Source of the DNA: Sceloporus undulatus
Taxonomy: Eukaryota; Chordata; Lepidosauria; Squamata; Phrynosomatidae
Direction: 5' to 3'
NCBI RefSeq assembly: GCF_019175285.1
Contig: NC_056523.1
Span: 188,228,772-188,292,771, forward strand
DNA: 64,000 bases
Within the stretch, counting starts at the first letter, position 1. Every line of letters begins with the position of its first letter. A program made the position numbers and the translations under genes. This document shows, piece by piece, positions 1 to 10,996 of this stretch. A model generated the notes under the pieces. It saw only the letters and a list, made by a program, of their open reading frames with translations. It was not told the origin of the DNA and did no database searches.

Positions 1-2397
1 TCGGCGGTTGGTACAGCAAAGAACCTAAATCCCCCAGCAATCCCCCATCCACATTCCACATTTAGAGATCAGAGAGAGTGGCATGGTGAGCTTCCCACCT
101 GCAACGCCCTTGGGGAGATGGCCAGAGGACATCCATCAGCGCCAGAGCCAGTTACCTTCTGCAGCCAAGTCTGGGCATGATTTCAGAGACCAGGGACAGA
201 AATTGGCCTAATCCCTTTGGACAAGTGGGCTAAAGCCTAGAAGAGGACCAGATTTCCGGGGAGCTAAGAGCCGGACAGGTGTGGGAGGGAGAAGGGAAAT
301 GAGTCTAGTTGGATGAGGAATTAAACCCAGTTTGAAAAAGAAAAAGAAAAGGCAACTCAAGAACACAATCACCAGATTCCTCCACTCTGCACCAATACAG
401 TCAGAACAGCCACTACCTGCCCATTCTGAAAGTTGGGGTACAACCCAGGAAAGCTCATGGAATTCCCTAAGCATTCATGCATGGCAGGTGGGAGACTGCC
501 ATTGCCTTCCCTTCCCTCCACACAGAGCTACAATAAATGGCTGGTAGCCCCATGGCAGGATGCCCAGTGGCAGGGTGTTGTCACGCACGCTCCACAAATC
601 TGAGGTACAGCAACCATTATATAACACTGGTGGTATATCAGGAGTAGTAACCTTTCAGGAATGTATACAGAAACAACACAAGGTTATCAGGTGCTCAAAA
701 CAAGGACTGACAGCCTCTCCAGACAAGAAAAAAGTGTCTGAAAGTCCCAGGTTTTGCTCCTGTGCCAACTATTTATTTTGTTCCTGTACAAACTGATTTT
801 ATTTTGGAGAGCTACATGACATTTTTCCTGTTCTGAAGTATTCTCAAGGAACTCCCAGCATTATCAAGGACTTTTCATTCTCTCTCCCAGATCAGTTTAA
901 ACTGACACAGTATTTCCCAAAATGAAATGCACTTCTCCATGGCATGTCTATTTACATTATACTGGAAGTCACTAAGATGGCCACTGCCAAGAAACACAGG
1001 GACTGTTTCCCGTACTCAGATTCAACAGAAATCAAGCAAGGGAAAGAGGAATGCAAGCAGTGAAAGAAAATAATCCTAATGCCTAATTAGTATAATGTTG
1101 CTAAAGCACTTTAACACTTGGACTGAAACTCCTGAATAGTAATGTAAAAAGTCTCAGTGGACACCAGGGAAAAGCAATATCTGTAATGTTGCCTGAGATT
1201 AGATGTGATGGAGGAGTGAGGGAAACCAGGATATTTAAACAACAAGTTTGGTTGCAAAACCATGACTATACAGGTAAAAGTAAAACGAAAAGAACTGGAA
1301 AGCCTTAATACTTCCAGGACTTTTTTTCCTTTCTGGATAAGCCCTGAGAGGGGATTAACACCTTTAAGGCACAGCATCCACAGTGCTTGCACACTCATAC
1401 ACACACACACACTCATTACAGAACTTGGAAATGTTACCACATGTCATGGTGCCAAAAAAAGATAAATGTTTTGCCTATTGAATACTAACAGCGATTACAC
1501 TTTTGTTACTGGGCATCAGGTAAAACTGTCTGAATTTATTCCTGGGGTGGGGAGGGATACAACAGGTGCTATTGCCATGCCATTGGTGGCCATTGGAGCC
1601 ATCTATCTATGGGTCCCCAGAGACTGCTGGCTTCTTTGAAGGACCAGTCTGCCCATGAGGTTTACATTGGAGACATCTGGAGTCTTCCTAGACAGAGCGG
1701 GGCAATTCCTTTGCCAGGTAAACAAGGAGATAGTTGCTAGGGAATATAAATCTGAAAGCAGAAGGGCCACTCCATGCCCTACAAACCTCTCACCATCCTG
1801 TCTCTGTGACCCCAAGACAAGCGGGTGTTTTGGATTTCCAGAGGACAGGAGTAGCTGTGTGAGCCAGCTGGCAAAACAACATCAAAGAATCTAGTGGCAC
1901 CTTAATTTGACATAAGCTGATCTGGCATCTGATAAATTGTATGCCAAACAAAACTCAATGAACTTAATCCTCTTGGATTGTGATATGAAACAAAGCTAAA
2001 GTTGGATCATGGTGAGCTATGGGGCATCTTCTAACCGCAACAAGAATTCAACTGTATTGCCAGGTACAAAAATGCTCCTTGACCTAAAAATGGGAAGTAA
2101 TGACTCACAAATAAGGCAGTAGTGTTTAACTACCAGTGATAGCCTCTGCTTTCTATAGCAGTGTATGTACACTCTCAGTTTTATTTTGCACTATAAAAGA
2201 AATATCCAAGATGATGAACCCTATCCGCCGAACCCCAAATTGAGAACAGATTAACATCTTTAACATGTGTTGTAAAGCTCAGAGTTGATTCACTGTCACC
2301 CTAAAATGGGACCTAGCAGCTACCAGTAATAACAAGCAGATGCAACGAAGTTGGAGTGCAAAAGTAACCCAACTAGCAAGGGTAAAGTTACTTCGGA
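1..2397. other. no recognised gene; old noncoding DNA
   Basis: I find no exon, RNA gene or complete mobile element here. A short CA run lies near 1397-1412. The open frames in this stretch are short, overlap on both strands and resemble no family I know. It is most likely intergenic or deep intronic sequence. Confidence 0.6.
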
Positions 2398-2632
2398 AAG
2401 CCAGCATGGTGTAATAGCCTAAACATTGCTCTAGGATTCTGAGAGATCAGGGTTGAAATCCCTGCTCAGCCATGGAAATTCACTAGGTGACTTTAGGGCA
2501 AATCTCATTCTTTCAGCCCAAGAGGAAGGAAAACAGTACAAACCTCTGAATAAATCCTGTCACAAAGGCTCCATGTTAGGGTCTCTGTATGTCAAAACTG
2601 AGTTCAAGGCACACAGCAACAAATAATTGTCC
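2398..2632 (+). repeat. tRNA-derived SINE (Sauria SINE type), old copy
   Basis: The head reads like a tRNA-derived SINE (CCAGCATGGTGTAATAG, then a B-box-like GGGTTGAAATCCCTGCTC). The body resembles the other SINE copies in this window, and the end is a BovB-like AAGGCACACAGCAACAA tail. It is more diverged than the copy at 35992. Sauria SINEs are known to borrow the RTE-BovB 3' end, and a BovB copy is present at 38262-40787. Confidence 0.75.
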
Positions 2633-4387
2633 AATGAGTAACTTAGAATGCCCGTAAGTTGTTGTTTTTAGGAACAAGCAACATAATGAGAGGCTTTCTT
2701 AATAATGCAAACAAGTAATGGCAACAGTCACTCTCCAAAGTCCTCCAGGAATGGTAATGATTTACTTTTTAAAAGTAGCCTTCCAGGCTCTGTCATATTC
2801 TAAATAGCATTGGTATGTTCTGTGTATCACCCAAACATCCAGAGCCAGAAAATGTTAAGATGGAGAAAACATAAAGTGAGATACTTTTTTAAAAAATACA
2901 CTTCTTTTATGGTGGAGTGTTTATTGACCTCAGTGAATTAATGTCTTCCCCATCCAGTCCTTGCTTGGGAATGCCACTTTTCCTCAAATAGAGACACATT
3001 TCTGCCAACCAAGGCATATACAATTCTGCTTTGCTGCATCATGGTCCACCAAAAAACTTAAAATAAAATAAAATAAAATGGCACAATTTTGTCCTCAATA
3101 TATCTGGGACAATTAAGTATTCCGATGCAAAAAGAAATATATTTACTTGAACATTTTTGTGTCCAAAATATATTTTGCTTTTGTGTAGAGGGAAAAAAAA
3201 TTGGGTACATGGGAAATGGCTGGAATTCTTTACATGCAAACAACACTGTCATGTCTATTTGTAGCTCTAGTTTTGTGTTGATTCTGCAACAAAAGGTACC
3301 CACGGGAGACTAAGATGTTGTGTCCTACCACAAAAGGTTAGGCTGCCACCAGACTCACTGTTAGTGTTTTGGATGTGTTCATGGCAAAAAGTGGAAAGGC
3401 TAAAAACTGTGTGCACAAGCTGGGCTGGGTGGATGGAAACCAGAAAAGGCAAATAAGATTATGTACATAATATATTCATCCAATAAGCACTTGGTTAACT
3501 ATCTCAGGACTATGCAGAAAGAGTCTCTGACGTGTACATCCATTCCACAGGCATTCCAGCTGGAGAAGGTACAAAAAACTTCTCAAGTCATGTATTACAA
3601 CAGGAGCGGATATCCGTTTTAAAGGCCATGAACTTTAACAATAGGTCTTGGCTGTACCTCTGTTGGAGATGTGCTTCTGGAATCTAGTTCCAGAGGCCAT
3701 GAACCCTTGTAGCCAAATATGCTGCCTACAGCTGCATTTGTTACTACCTCTTCATCTTTAAAAAGGTGCTTAGAGACCAGCCTGGTTCAAATGTCGCCAC
3801 ACTCCAAGAGGTCTTAAATAAACCAATGTCTCTCTATCAACTCTAGTCCCAGAAACAGCAACAAGGGGATCATAAGGGGTCTAACTTTCCAAGTTGCTTC
3901 AAAAAACACAAACATGTTAGGACTGTTAAAACTCTAAAGTGCTATATTTAAAAAGCTTGAATGTGTCACTGTTGAAAAGGAATTTGTTAAAGTTGTCCTT
4001 CCAAGAACCTTCAAAACTTGAGTAACTAGTATAGTTGCTTGCTTTAAAAGGTGACACTTTCCTGTATTTCAGGTATAACTAAAATAGTGTATACCATTTA
4101 TTCACTTTTTAAAAGCAAAAGATATCTAATGTCACAAATTGTTGGCATGTGTTCAAAAATTCACTCTCCCCAGTCCACTTTATTGTGATCTCACCAACAA
4201 CAACACAGCACAAAGTATAGCACAAGCCAGCACAGATATAGCACATTGTGAACCATGTGATAATTCCTTCACTAATATTCAATGAGGCCACATGGATGTA
4301 ACTATGAAAGTAACTAAACCATGGCAAGAAGATAGGACTTTGTCCCTTTTTGTGTTATAAATCGCAGTATAATGTAGATCTATCTTT
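2633..4387. other. no recognised feature
   Basis: AT-rich single-copy-looking DNA. No exon, tRNA or repeat with a clear family name was seen. Confidence 0.5.
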
Positions 4388-4960
4388 GGCCGGTTACACA
4401 CCGGCACTTTAGTGCGTGACGAGCACGCACTAGGGTTACAAAAGGGCGGTGCTTCCGCACCGCCTTAACCCTAGTGCGTGCTCGTCACGCACTAAACGGC
4501 GGTGGCCCTTCCATATGGCCGCTGCTGTGAGGACATCACGGCCGCGCCGCCTCTAGACGGGGAGGCGCGGACGTGACGTCCTCAATCCACGGCAGGGCGC
4601 GTAGGGCGCCCTTTCCACGGACCAGGAAGGAGCTCCGTTTCGGAGCTCCTTCATGGTCCGCAGCGCCGCTTTGCTTCGCTGGGTGCAGCCTTCAGACGGC
4701 TGCGCCCAGCGAAGCAAGGGAGAAAGGGGCCAAGTGGCCCCTTTCTCCCCCTCCCCACCACCGCGGGGTGTCCTTGGGGCTTGAAGCCCCAGGGACACCC
4801 CTTTTCAGGCTGCGGGGAAGTGGCGTTTTGCTGCTTTCCCGCAGCCTGAAAAGCAGCAGATCGGGGCCTCAGCGGCTGCCGCTCTGCACACTGAGGCCCC
4901 GATACAGCGGGGGAAGGGGCGGGTGAAGACCGCCCCAAATGGGCAGTCTATAACCCGCCC
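4388..4960. mobile_element. GC-rich multi-hairpin element, copy 1 (573 bp)
   Basis: Nearly the whole element consists of hairpins laid end to end in an otherwise AT-rich region. The first has perfect 31-bp arms (4408-4438 with 4466-4496) and a second perfect 8-bp hairpin (GGCGGTGC/GCACCGCC) in its loop. Others lie at about 4529-4583, 4594-4610, 4619-4659, 4670-4717, 4718-4750, 4764-4801, 4802-4852 and 4860-4902. The ends are imperfect inverted repeats: GGCCGGTTACACACCGGC at the left, and GGGCGGGTTATAGACTGC when the right end is read on the other strand. No protein is encoded, so it would be non-autonomous. Copies 2 and 3 (50573, 59234) share the terminal motif and an AAGNAGCTCC-type hairpin. 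I do not recall a named family like this. Confidence 0.8.
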
Positions 4961-7186
4961 CTGTTGTTGAGAAAAGGAAGTAACTTCAAATAATTCTTGT
5001 AACCAAGCTCTGTATATGACTACCGTGCCTTATCATCACCACTACCAGTAGTAAAGATTGTTATTATAATAAGTATTGTCTACATTTGTACAGTGCAGGA
5101 ATGAGGAGCCTTCAGTCCTCCAGGTGTTGATAAAACTATTGCTTTCATGCCTGGCCATTACACAGTCTGAGGAGGGTTTAAGGGAACTGGATCCCAACAT
5201 CTGGAGATCCAAAGATTCCTTAGCCTTCATATAATTCTTCCAAGGGTTCAAAGTACTTTGCATGCATCCTGCAATTGCATTCCTTACAACAACCTTATAA
5301 GGTAGGTCAGTAGCATATGCTAGCCATGCGACACAGCCAGCTCAAGACATTTTGGTGCCGGACACAAAAGTAAAATGGTATTCCCTTCTCCATTATGTGT
5401 ACAGGAAATGACCAGATTTATCATATAGCCGAATTTTACTTCTAATCTAGTAAAAGGAGTGTCACTCGCAGCACTATAGCTCCATTTTTAAACCCCTTCC
5501 CATTATGAGAAGTCGAAGGCTTTCATGGCCGGCATCCATAATTTTTTGGTGGGTTTTTCGGCTATGTGGCCATGTTCTAGAAGAGTTTATTCATGACGTT
5601 TCGACAGCATCTGTGGCTGGCGTCTTCAGAGAATCCCATTACTTCCCTACACCTCAGAGTTTGCTACTGTAGGTATCTGTCTCATTCTGCTTAATGATAG
5701 AGCTGGCTCAGGGAACAGAAGATCCAAAAGACTGAAGGTGAAAGAAAGAAGCTTGCTTAAGGATATTAATGAGTTCACAGCAGAGGCAACATTCAGTTCA
5801 GGGACTTCTTCATTCCTTGCTCATTCTCTTTGCTACTATACTAGTGCAGCTTTAGAGTACTATTTCAAGCAACAACAACAGCTATTCTGTGCTTTGCAGC
5901 CTTGGAACTTAAAACACAGTCCAAAGTTATGGGACCTTCCCAAATACATCCTCACTTTGTGTAAAACCCTGAGTGCTGTTCTCAACAAAATCAGGCACAA
6001 CCAGACCCCACTCTGCACAGATAAACTGATTCTATGTGGCAGACGTGTGGAAAAGCAGCACAGAACACGGTGCATACATAGCAGGTACTTGCCACACCTG
6101 GGGCCAAGCCCACACAGTAATCAAATTTGCCATGAGCTAGAAACTTTGCTGCACAAATACAACCCCCCTCCCTTCACCCTCCATTCCAGTCCAAATCAGA
6201 GCCTGGAAAAGTTAGCTTTTGGAGATGTTACATTCCTAGCATCTCCCAGCCAGCACAGCCAATCCTCTATTCAATCTAGGCTATACATCCTCACAGAATC
6301 TCATATACAGCACTGTAGAGCATGCACAAACAAATAACACACGTGTGCATGTGCATACTTCGCGCGCATGCATACAAAGGTTACAGTGAGGTCCAGAGCT
6401 TTGCCTTTTATAGCCAGACTGGTTGCGCCGAAAGGAATGAATTGTCCTTTAGCCAAAAATCTCGTCTCTCACCACACACACAAACAGACACTGTGACACT
6501 CACACACACCCAAGGCTAGACCCAATGGCTTTAGAAAAGAAGGGGGAAGTCAATCAGCAAACAGCAAACATAGTAATCTTAAGGGGTGGGGGGGAGTAAT
6601 GGGCATGCACACCCCAGCAACCTCATGTCTGTCCCATGCATTCTCTCTCGTTCTCGCTCTGCCCCCTTCCCCCACAATGTACTTCAAAAGGGAATCCATC
6701 CAAGTGTATTCCAGCCCCTTCCTGAATGGCATGTTGGGTATTTAAGCACCCTTCTGGGAAATCCTTTCCCCCTGGCGGCAAGTAACCAGATCCCGGAATC
6801 CCCAAGAACGAGAGAGAGTGTGTAGGGGGAACCCAGCAAGGTCACAAGAAAACAATATGGCCCGGGGGCTGGTGGCAATGGCATGACTATTGTGTGCGGG
6901 GGGGGGGGATTGAGGCTTGAAAAGAGATAGAGAAGCATCAGATACACTACGTTGGCCTTTCAGCGAAAGCTGAAATACAACAACACACACACACAAACAC
7001 ACACACCTGTAAACAAAGTCATTTTCATCACAGCAAGAACACCGTCCAGACAATCCTTATCTTCGCACAACATGCTAGAGAACAATTTCAAATTATTGGG
7101 GTTTGAAAGAGTACAGTCACACTAATGTGTATAAACTTGTCACTGGCAGGCAAAATGTCATGATGACCTACAAGAGTTCAGTAGGG
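4961..7186. other. no recognised gene; scattered repeat fragments
   Basis: An L2/MIR-like scrap lies near 5262-5312 (CAACCTTATAAGGTAGGT) and a dispersed repeat at 5510-5632. CA-rich stretches occur near 6470-6510 and 6983-7010. A 199-codon open frame at 5738-6337 has low complexity and no recognisable domain, and I do not accept it as a gene. Confidence 0.5.
5510..5632 (+). repeat. dispersed repeat with ACGTTTCGACAGCATCTGTG core
   Basis: Contains AGTCGAAGGCTTTCATGGCC, then GGCCATGTTCTAGAAGAG, then a motif typical of a common reptile dispersed repeat (TGACGTTTCGACAGCATCTG followed by GGCTGGCGTCTTCAGAGAAT). A reverse-strand piece of the same repeat lies at 59605-59692. I cannot name the superfamily with certainty; a Penelope-like origin is one possibility. 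Confidence 0.6.
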
Positions 7187-7352
7187 GGTGGAGTTGCAGG
7201 TGAAATAGGCACAGGGCAACTGTTCCTTAATGATTATTTAGAAAAGGCCAGGCATGGCAAGCAACACCTGCGGAAATTCCTCTTCCACACAACCATTAAA
7301 AAACAGGAGCCCTGTCTTATATTCTGCTTTGGCAACCCTGGCAAGCCATACC
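7187..7352. mobile_element. palindromic MITE, 'GGTGAAATA' family, diverged copy
   Basis: The two halves are inverted relative to each other: CAGGTGAAATAGGCACAGGG near the left, and CCCTGTCTTATATTCTGCTT with GGCAACCCTGG at the right; AACACCTGCGGAAATTCC lies in the middle. The copy at 20673-20868 has the same order of motifs and clearer ends (TTTCACCTAGCAACCC). Confidence 0.6.
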
Positions 7353-7769
7353 ACGCTAACTTGTTCCAAGCTGGGCATAAATTGACTACCCTCACTATTT
7401 TGTATAAATGCATTAATATGTCCAAGGGATGCGGTATCCATGGTGTGATGACCACTGGGAAAACATTTGTCTCAACACCTTTCTTTGAATGCACTTAAGA
7501 TAATGCATGCACAGTTGACCCCTCCCTCACCCAGAGATATCTGCTTGCCACTACAGTGTCTCCATCTATAGATACTTAACTGCTCCTACGTTTTCTGGCA
7601 CACACACACACCACACACACACCACACACAATGGAGTAGGCTTAGAAACTTTTATTGGGACTACAGGCCCAGAATCCCCATGTCCCACATGGCTGAGTGA
7701 ATTATGGGAATTACATTTCCACAAGTAATTCTATCATGCTTGCTTATTTGACTACAACACATATACCGA

Positions 7770-7928
7770 CCGGCCATGAAACCCCTGGGTGATCTTGGCC
7801 AAGTACAACACTCTCTCAGCCTCAGGGGAAGACAAGGACAACCTCTTCTGAACAAATCTGCCAAGAAAAACCCCATGATAGGTTCACTTAAGGTTCCATA
7901 AGTGGAAAGGACTTCAAGGCAAACAAAA
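7770..7928 (+). repeat. SINE fragment (Sauria SINE type)
   Basis: The 3' half of the tRNA-derived SINE: CACTCTCTCAGCCTCAGG, AACCCCATGATAGGTTCAC, then a GACTTCAAGGCAAACAAAAA tail. The tRNA-like head is mostly missing. Confidence 0.75.
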
Positions 7929-8529
7929 ACAATGGGGTAGGGAAATAGATTAGTTACAGAAAAACAGACCTATTGGTTCCAATTGCCAATAGTGCAATCA
8001 TTTCTCTCCAGCTAACCACATGTGAGGATTTGGCAAGAGGGAACAGGCATTGATGGTGTCTGAATCAGGTTGTCAACTGACCAAACGCTGAGCAAAAAAC
8101 AGGCCATGGGTCTAACCCAGGTGTGGAAACTGGTGAGTCCACCCCAGATATTCTTGGTCTGCAACTCCCAGCATTCACACACATTACACACGCGGGATAA
8201 GGGGCTGGCAATGGGAACTGCAGTCAGGAAATCTAGAGATTAATTCTCCCAACCTCTAACCCCAACACAGACAATCAATTTGGCCTGACGAGGGATCCTA
8301 CTGTTGCCCTGGAGAGAACCTTCGCACAGGTACTTATGTAAACAGGAAAAGTCTCATAAATGCCTTCCTTTTGATCTGGGACCTCACACAAGACTCATTC
8401 ACATTTTCTTGTATTTGCAGGCTGTTATATGGGATGGGTGTTGGCATGCGTCAGATGTGCACGGAAATCCACATTTCCCTTCTCCACTTAAAGACAGATG
8501 TCAAAACGTATATTCTAAATCTACCCTTT

Positions 8530-8625
8530 TCCCAAAGAGCTCAGGGCAGTATAGGGGCATATGTGGTGTGTTCATCCCATCCATCCTCATAACCACTTTG
8601 TAAGATACATTAAATTGAGAGCCAC
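8530..8625. repeat. probable L2/CR1-type fragment
   Basis: GAGCTCAGGGCAGTATAGG followed by ATCCTCATAACCACTTTG resembles the 3' region of common L2/CR1-type repeats. It is short and diverged. Confidence 0.35.
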
Positions 8626-8910
8626 ATAGCACAGTAACTATATCAACATTACCTGTTGACTTTCAAGTTATTAAGTCCTAGCTACTACACTACACTTGTG
8701 CATTGCATCATACTATATTTGTTCCAATTATTTTCTAGGATTTGCACATAACATGTACATACTCTATCAAAGTCTTGCTGTGAACCACAGTTGTCATAAT
8801 TGCTAACAAATCTGCCTCTGTTTTTCACACAACTGTGTGCTGGCAATACACCACTAGTCTCCCTGACCATTTCCACGTCCCCCACAACAATCCCACAACA
8901 GCCATCTGTA

Positions 8911-8975
8911 CAGCACTGTGTAAATTTACAGCGCTTTATAAATAAAGGTTAATAGAATAATAAATAATAATCACA
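8911..8975 (+). repeat. 3' tail of a LINE/SINE with AAT-rich end
   Basis: TGTAAATTTACAGCGCTTTA then TAAATAAAGGTTAATAG. Nearly the same sequence, followed by a long AAT run, occurs at 57568-57645. Two unlinked copies with the same tail and an A/T-rich 3' run indicate a retroposon end, probably L2/CR1-related. Confidence 0.55.
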
Positions 8976-9231
8976 TGAACAGAAGCATTTCCCAACAGAG
9001 GACCAAAAGACAATCAGCCCCAAACAAGCTGCTATGAACAGTGCCACAGAACTATCAGAGTACAGAGCAAAAACTTAATAGTGAGGATATTAGAGAAACC
9101 AGGTAAGCTATTCTGGAATGCACCCACAAGGTCCTAATACCACATGATGTGGTGAATAATAAACACCTCTCCTGTCCCAATGAAACCCCCCTGTGAAAAT
9201 ATTGTTATCAATAGGCCTGAATTCTTTTAAC

Positions 9232-9360
9232 AGCTGAATCAATCAGACTGACCAATTAGAAATCTTACTTGCTGATAATATCCCTGTAAATAACCTTAGT
9301 AGCAGGTGTTTTTTTAAATTGTAATTACTTTTAACAACCATAAGTATTTTGAAGTCCATA
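9232..9360 (+). repeat. duplicated segment, copy without insertion
   Basis: The block from CAGCTGAATCAATCAGACTG to ACCATAAGTATTTTGAAG is repeated in the same orientation at 10655-10996. There it is split by a palindromic MITE, so this copy acts as the empty site for that insertion. Confidence 0.8.
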
Positions 9361-9424
9361 ATATTTAGAAAAGCATTCAGCAGCAGAAGGGGAAACCTGT
9401 TCTGAAATTCAAAGATACATCTGT

Positions 9425-9672
9425 GTTTGTCTGTAGAATCAATATGCAGAAAGATCTTGTAGCCGTTGAGGCTAACGAAAGAAGAAATTGGCTGCGTGAG
9501 CTTTCATAGACTTAAATCTACTTCCTCAGATGCATAAGCATACATGTAGTAAGATAATTTATAAGATAATACTATCATCGGAGGGAGTAGACTAAGTCTA
9601 CAAAGTTCAGGCTGCCAACTTCTTTCTTTCAGATAGTCTTAAAGGTCCTACAAGATCTCTCTACATCTGAAA
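9425..9672. mobile_element. palindromic repeat with CATCTGAGGAAGTAGA-type core
   Basis: The left arm contains AGATCTTGTAGC, GAGCTTTCATAGACTTAA and CTACTTCCTCAGATGCAT. The right arm carries matching sequence in inverse (AGTAGACTAAGTCTACAAAG, CCAACTTCTTTCTTTCAG, CCTACAAGATCTCTCTACAT). This dispersed lizard repeat is the source of the 31-bp minisatellite at 12826-13512. Another fragment lies at 44665-44757. Confidence 0.65.
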
Positions 9673-10221
9673 TTGGGAATCTACACCACAAAAGGAAAGA
9701 AGAAAGTCTTCCTAACTTCATACATTACTTTTATTCACATGCAGTCTCAGGCATAATTAATCAATTAAAAGTCATACCATTAACCAACATCCCCTGTATA
9801 TTTTTTTAATTGGGCTTAATTATTTGGTTCTGTCATATTTGTGTGTTTTTAATCTTACACTCTGCTGCTGCAAAATCCCTTACTTGGGCAGTCAGGTTTT
9901 ACCAGGTGGATGCAAACCAATTACAAATAAGCAAAAACAAGATCAATTAATTAATTTCTAATTAATGCATTGTTTAATTGTGTGACAGGTTCATATATAA
10001 CCAATACAAATTGTATTTAAAAACACACAGATATCCATAATCCAAACACTTCCTCTCTGCTCCGGATGCCTTCCTTGTCTCACCACGGATGCAATGCCAC
10101 CCCACAGCTTTCCCACTTCTCCGAATACACATATGTGTGCACACAACCCACAGGCACAGTGTCCGATCGGGAAGGTGGGCCACATGCCACCACAGCCCAC
10201 CATGGAGTAGGACTCACCTGG

Positions 10222-10329
10222 CCCAGGGTGACCAGATGTCCTCACTACAAAGGAGGACAGGGCACCACAAAATGCAGGGCATTCAAGAAAAATGTAGGAC
10301 ATGATCAAATGAAAGCTAAAACACTCATA
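10222..10329 (-). repeat. 'GTCCTCC' repeat fragment
   Basis: Begins CAGGGTGACCAGATGTCCTC and continues in the reverse sense of the 16.3-17.0 kb copies (GAGGACAGGGCACCAC, ATGTAGGACATGATCAAATG). It is probably a hAT-like or SINE-like dispersed repeat; the family is not assigned. Confidence 0.5.
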
Positions 10330-10543
10330 GGTTCAAAACACACTGCAGAGATAATCCAATTTAGACCACTTTAACTGCCCTGGCTCAATGTTAGGGAATT
10401 CTGGGAACTATACCTTTGTGAGACATTAGCCTCTTTGTCAGTGAACTCTGGGGGCACAATAAGCTACAATTCCCAGATTCCCTAGCATTGAGCCATGACA
10501 ATTAAAGCGGTCTCAACTGGCTTATTTCTCCGTGTGTTTGGAC
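10330..10543. mobile_element. palindromic MITE B, complete copy
   Basis: The arms are inverted copies: GGTTCAAAACACACTGCAG at the left, TCCGTGTGTTTGGACC at the right. The inner arms are GGCTCAATGTTAGGGAATTC and GATTCCCTAGCATTGAGCC. The same family is at 14602, 15394, 15858, 16996 and 51929. The inner part carries an ACTACAATTCCCAG-like motif. Confidence 0.75.
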
Positions 10544-10654
10544 CATGTACGTAAATGTAAATCAATATGTTTCTCAGCCATGCTCAAAATAGAGCGGATT
10601 TTGAAATCCCCCTGGAAGCAGAAGGTTGAAATGTAAGACAGTCCTGGAAAAGGC

Positions 10655-10996
10655 AGCTGATCAATCAGACTGACCAATTAGAAATCTTAGGGCGCAAACA
10701 GAGAGGCCAAAATCAAGCTGCTTCGGGTCACTTTGGGGGTATGCTATTTAAATGACACATGCATCTTAAGAAGCCAGAAGCTGCGCCAAAGCTGTGCTCC
10801 AATCCTTTGGCTTTGGCGTGGCTTCCGGACTCTTTGGACGATGCAGCATTTGAACACCATACCTCCAAAATGACCCAGAGCAGCTTTATTTTGGGCCTGT
10901 CTGTTGCTGAAATATCTCTGTAAATAACTTAGTAGGAGGTTTTGTTTGTTTTTAAATTGTTAATACTTTTAATGTACCATAAGTGTTCAAATCCAT
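10655..10996 (+). repeat. duplicated segment, copy filled by a MITE
   Basis: 10655-10689 and 10908-10996 together match 9232-9360. The break falls after AGAAATCTTA, exactly where the palindromic MITE at 10690-10908 sits. Confidence 0.8.
10690..10908. mobile_element. palindromic MITE A, copy 1
   Basis: The arms are long inverted repeats with GGCCAAAATCAAGCTGCTTC at the left and CAGCTTTATTTTGGGCCTGT at the right. The centre is CGCCAAAGCTGTGCTCCAAT facing GGCTTTGGCGTGGCTTCC. Other copies are at 15624, 19134, 24857 and 47205. The right terminus looks slightly shortened. Confidence 0.8.

Noticed and set aside
5738-6337. 199-codon open frame, plus strand
   Set aside because: No domain, no splice or family support, Gln and Ser patches and a minus-strand rival frame; most likely chance.
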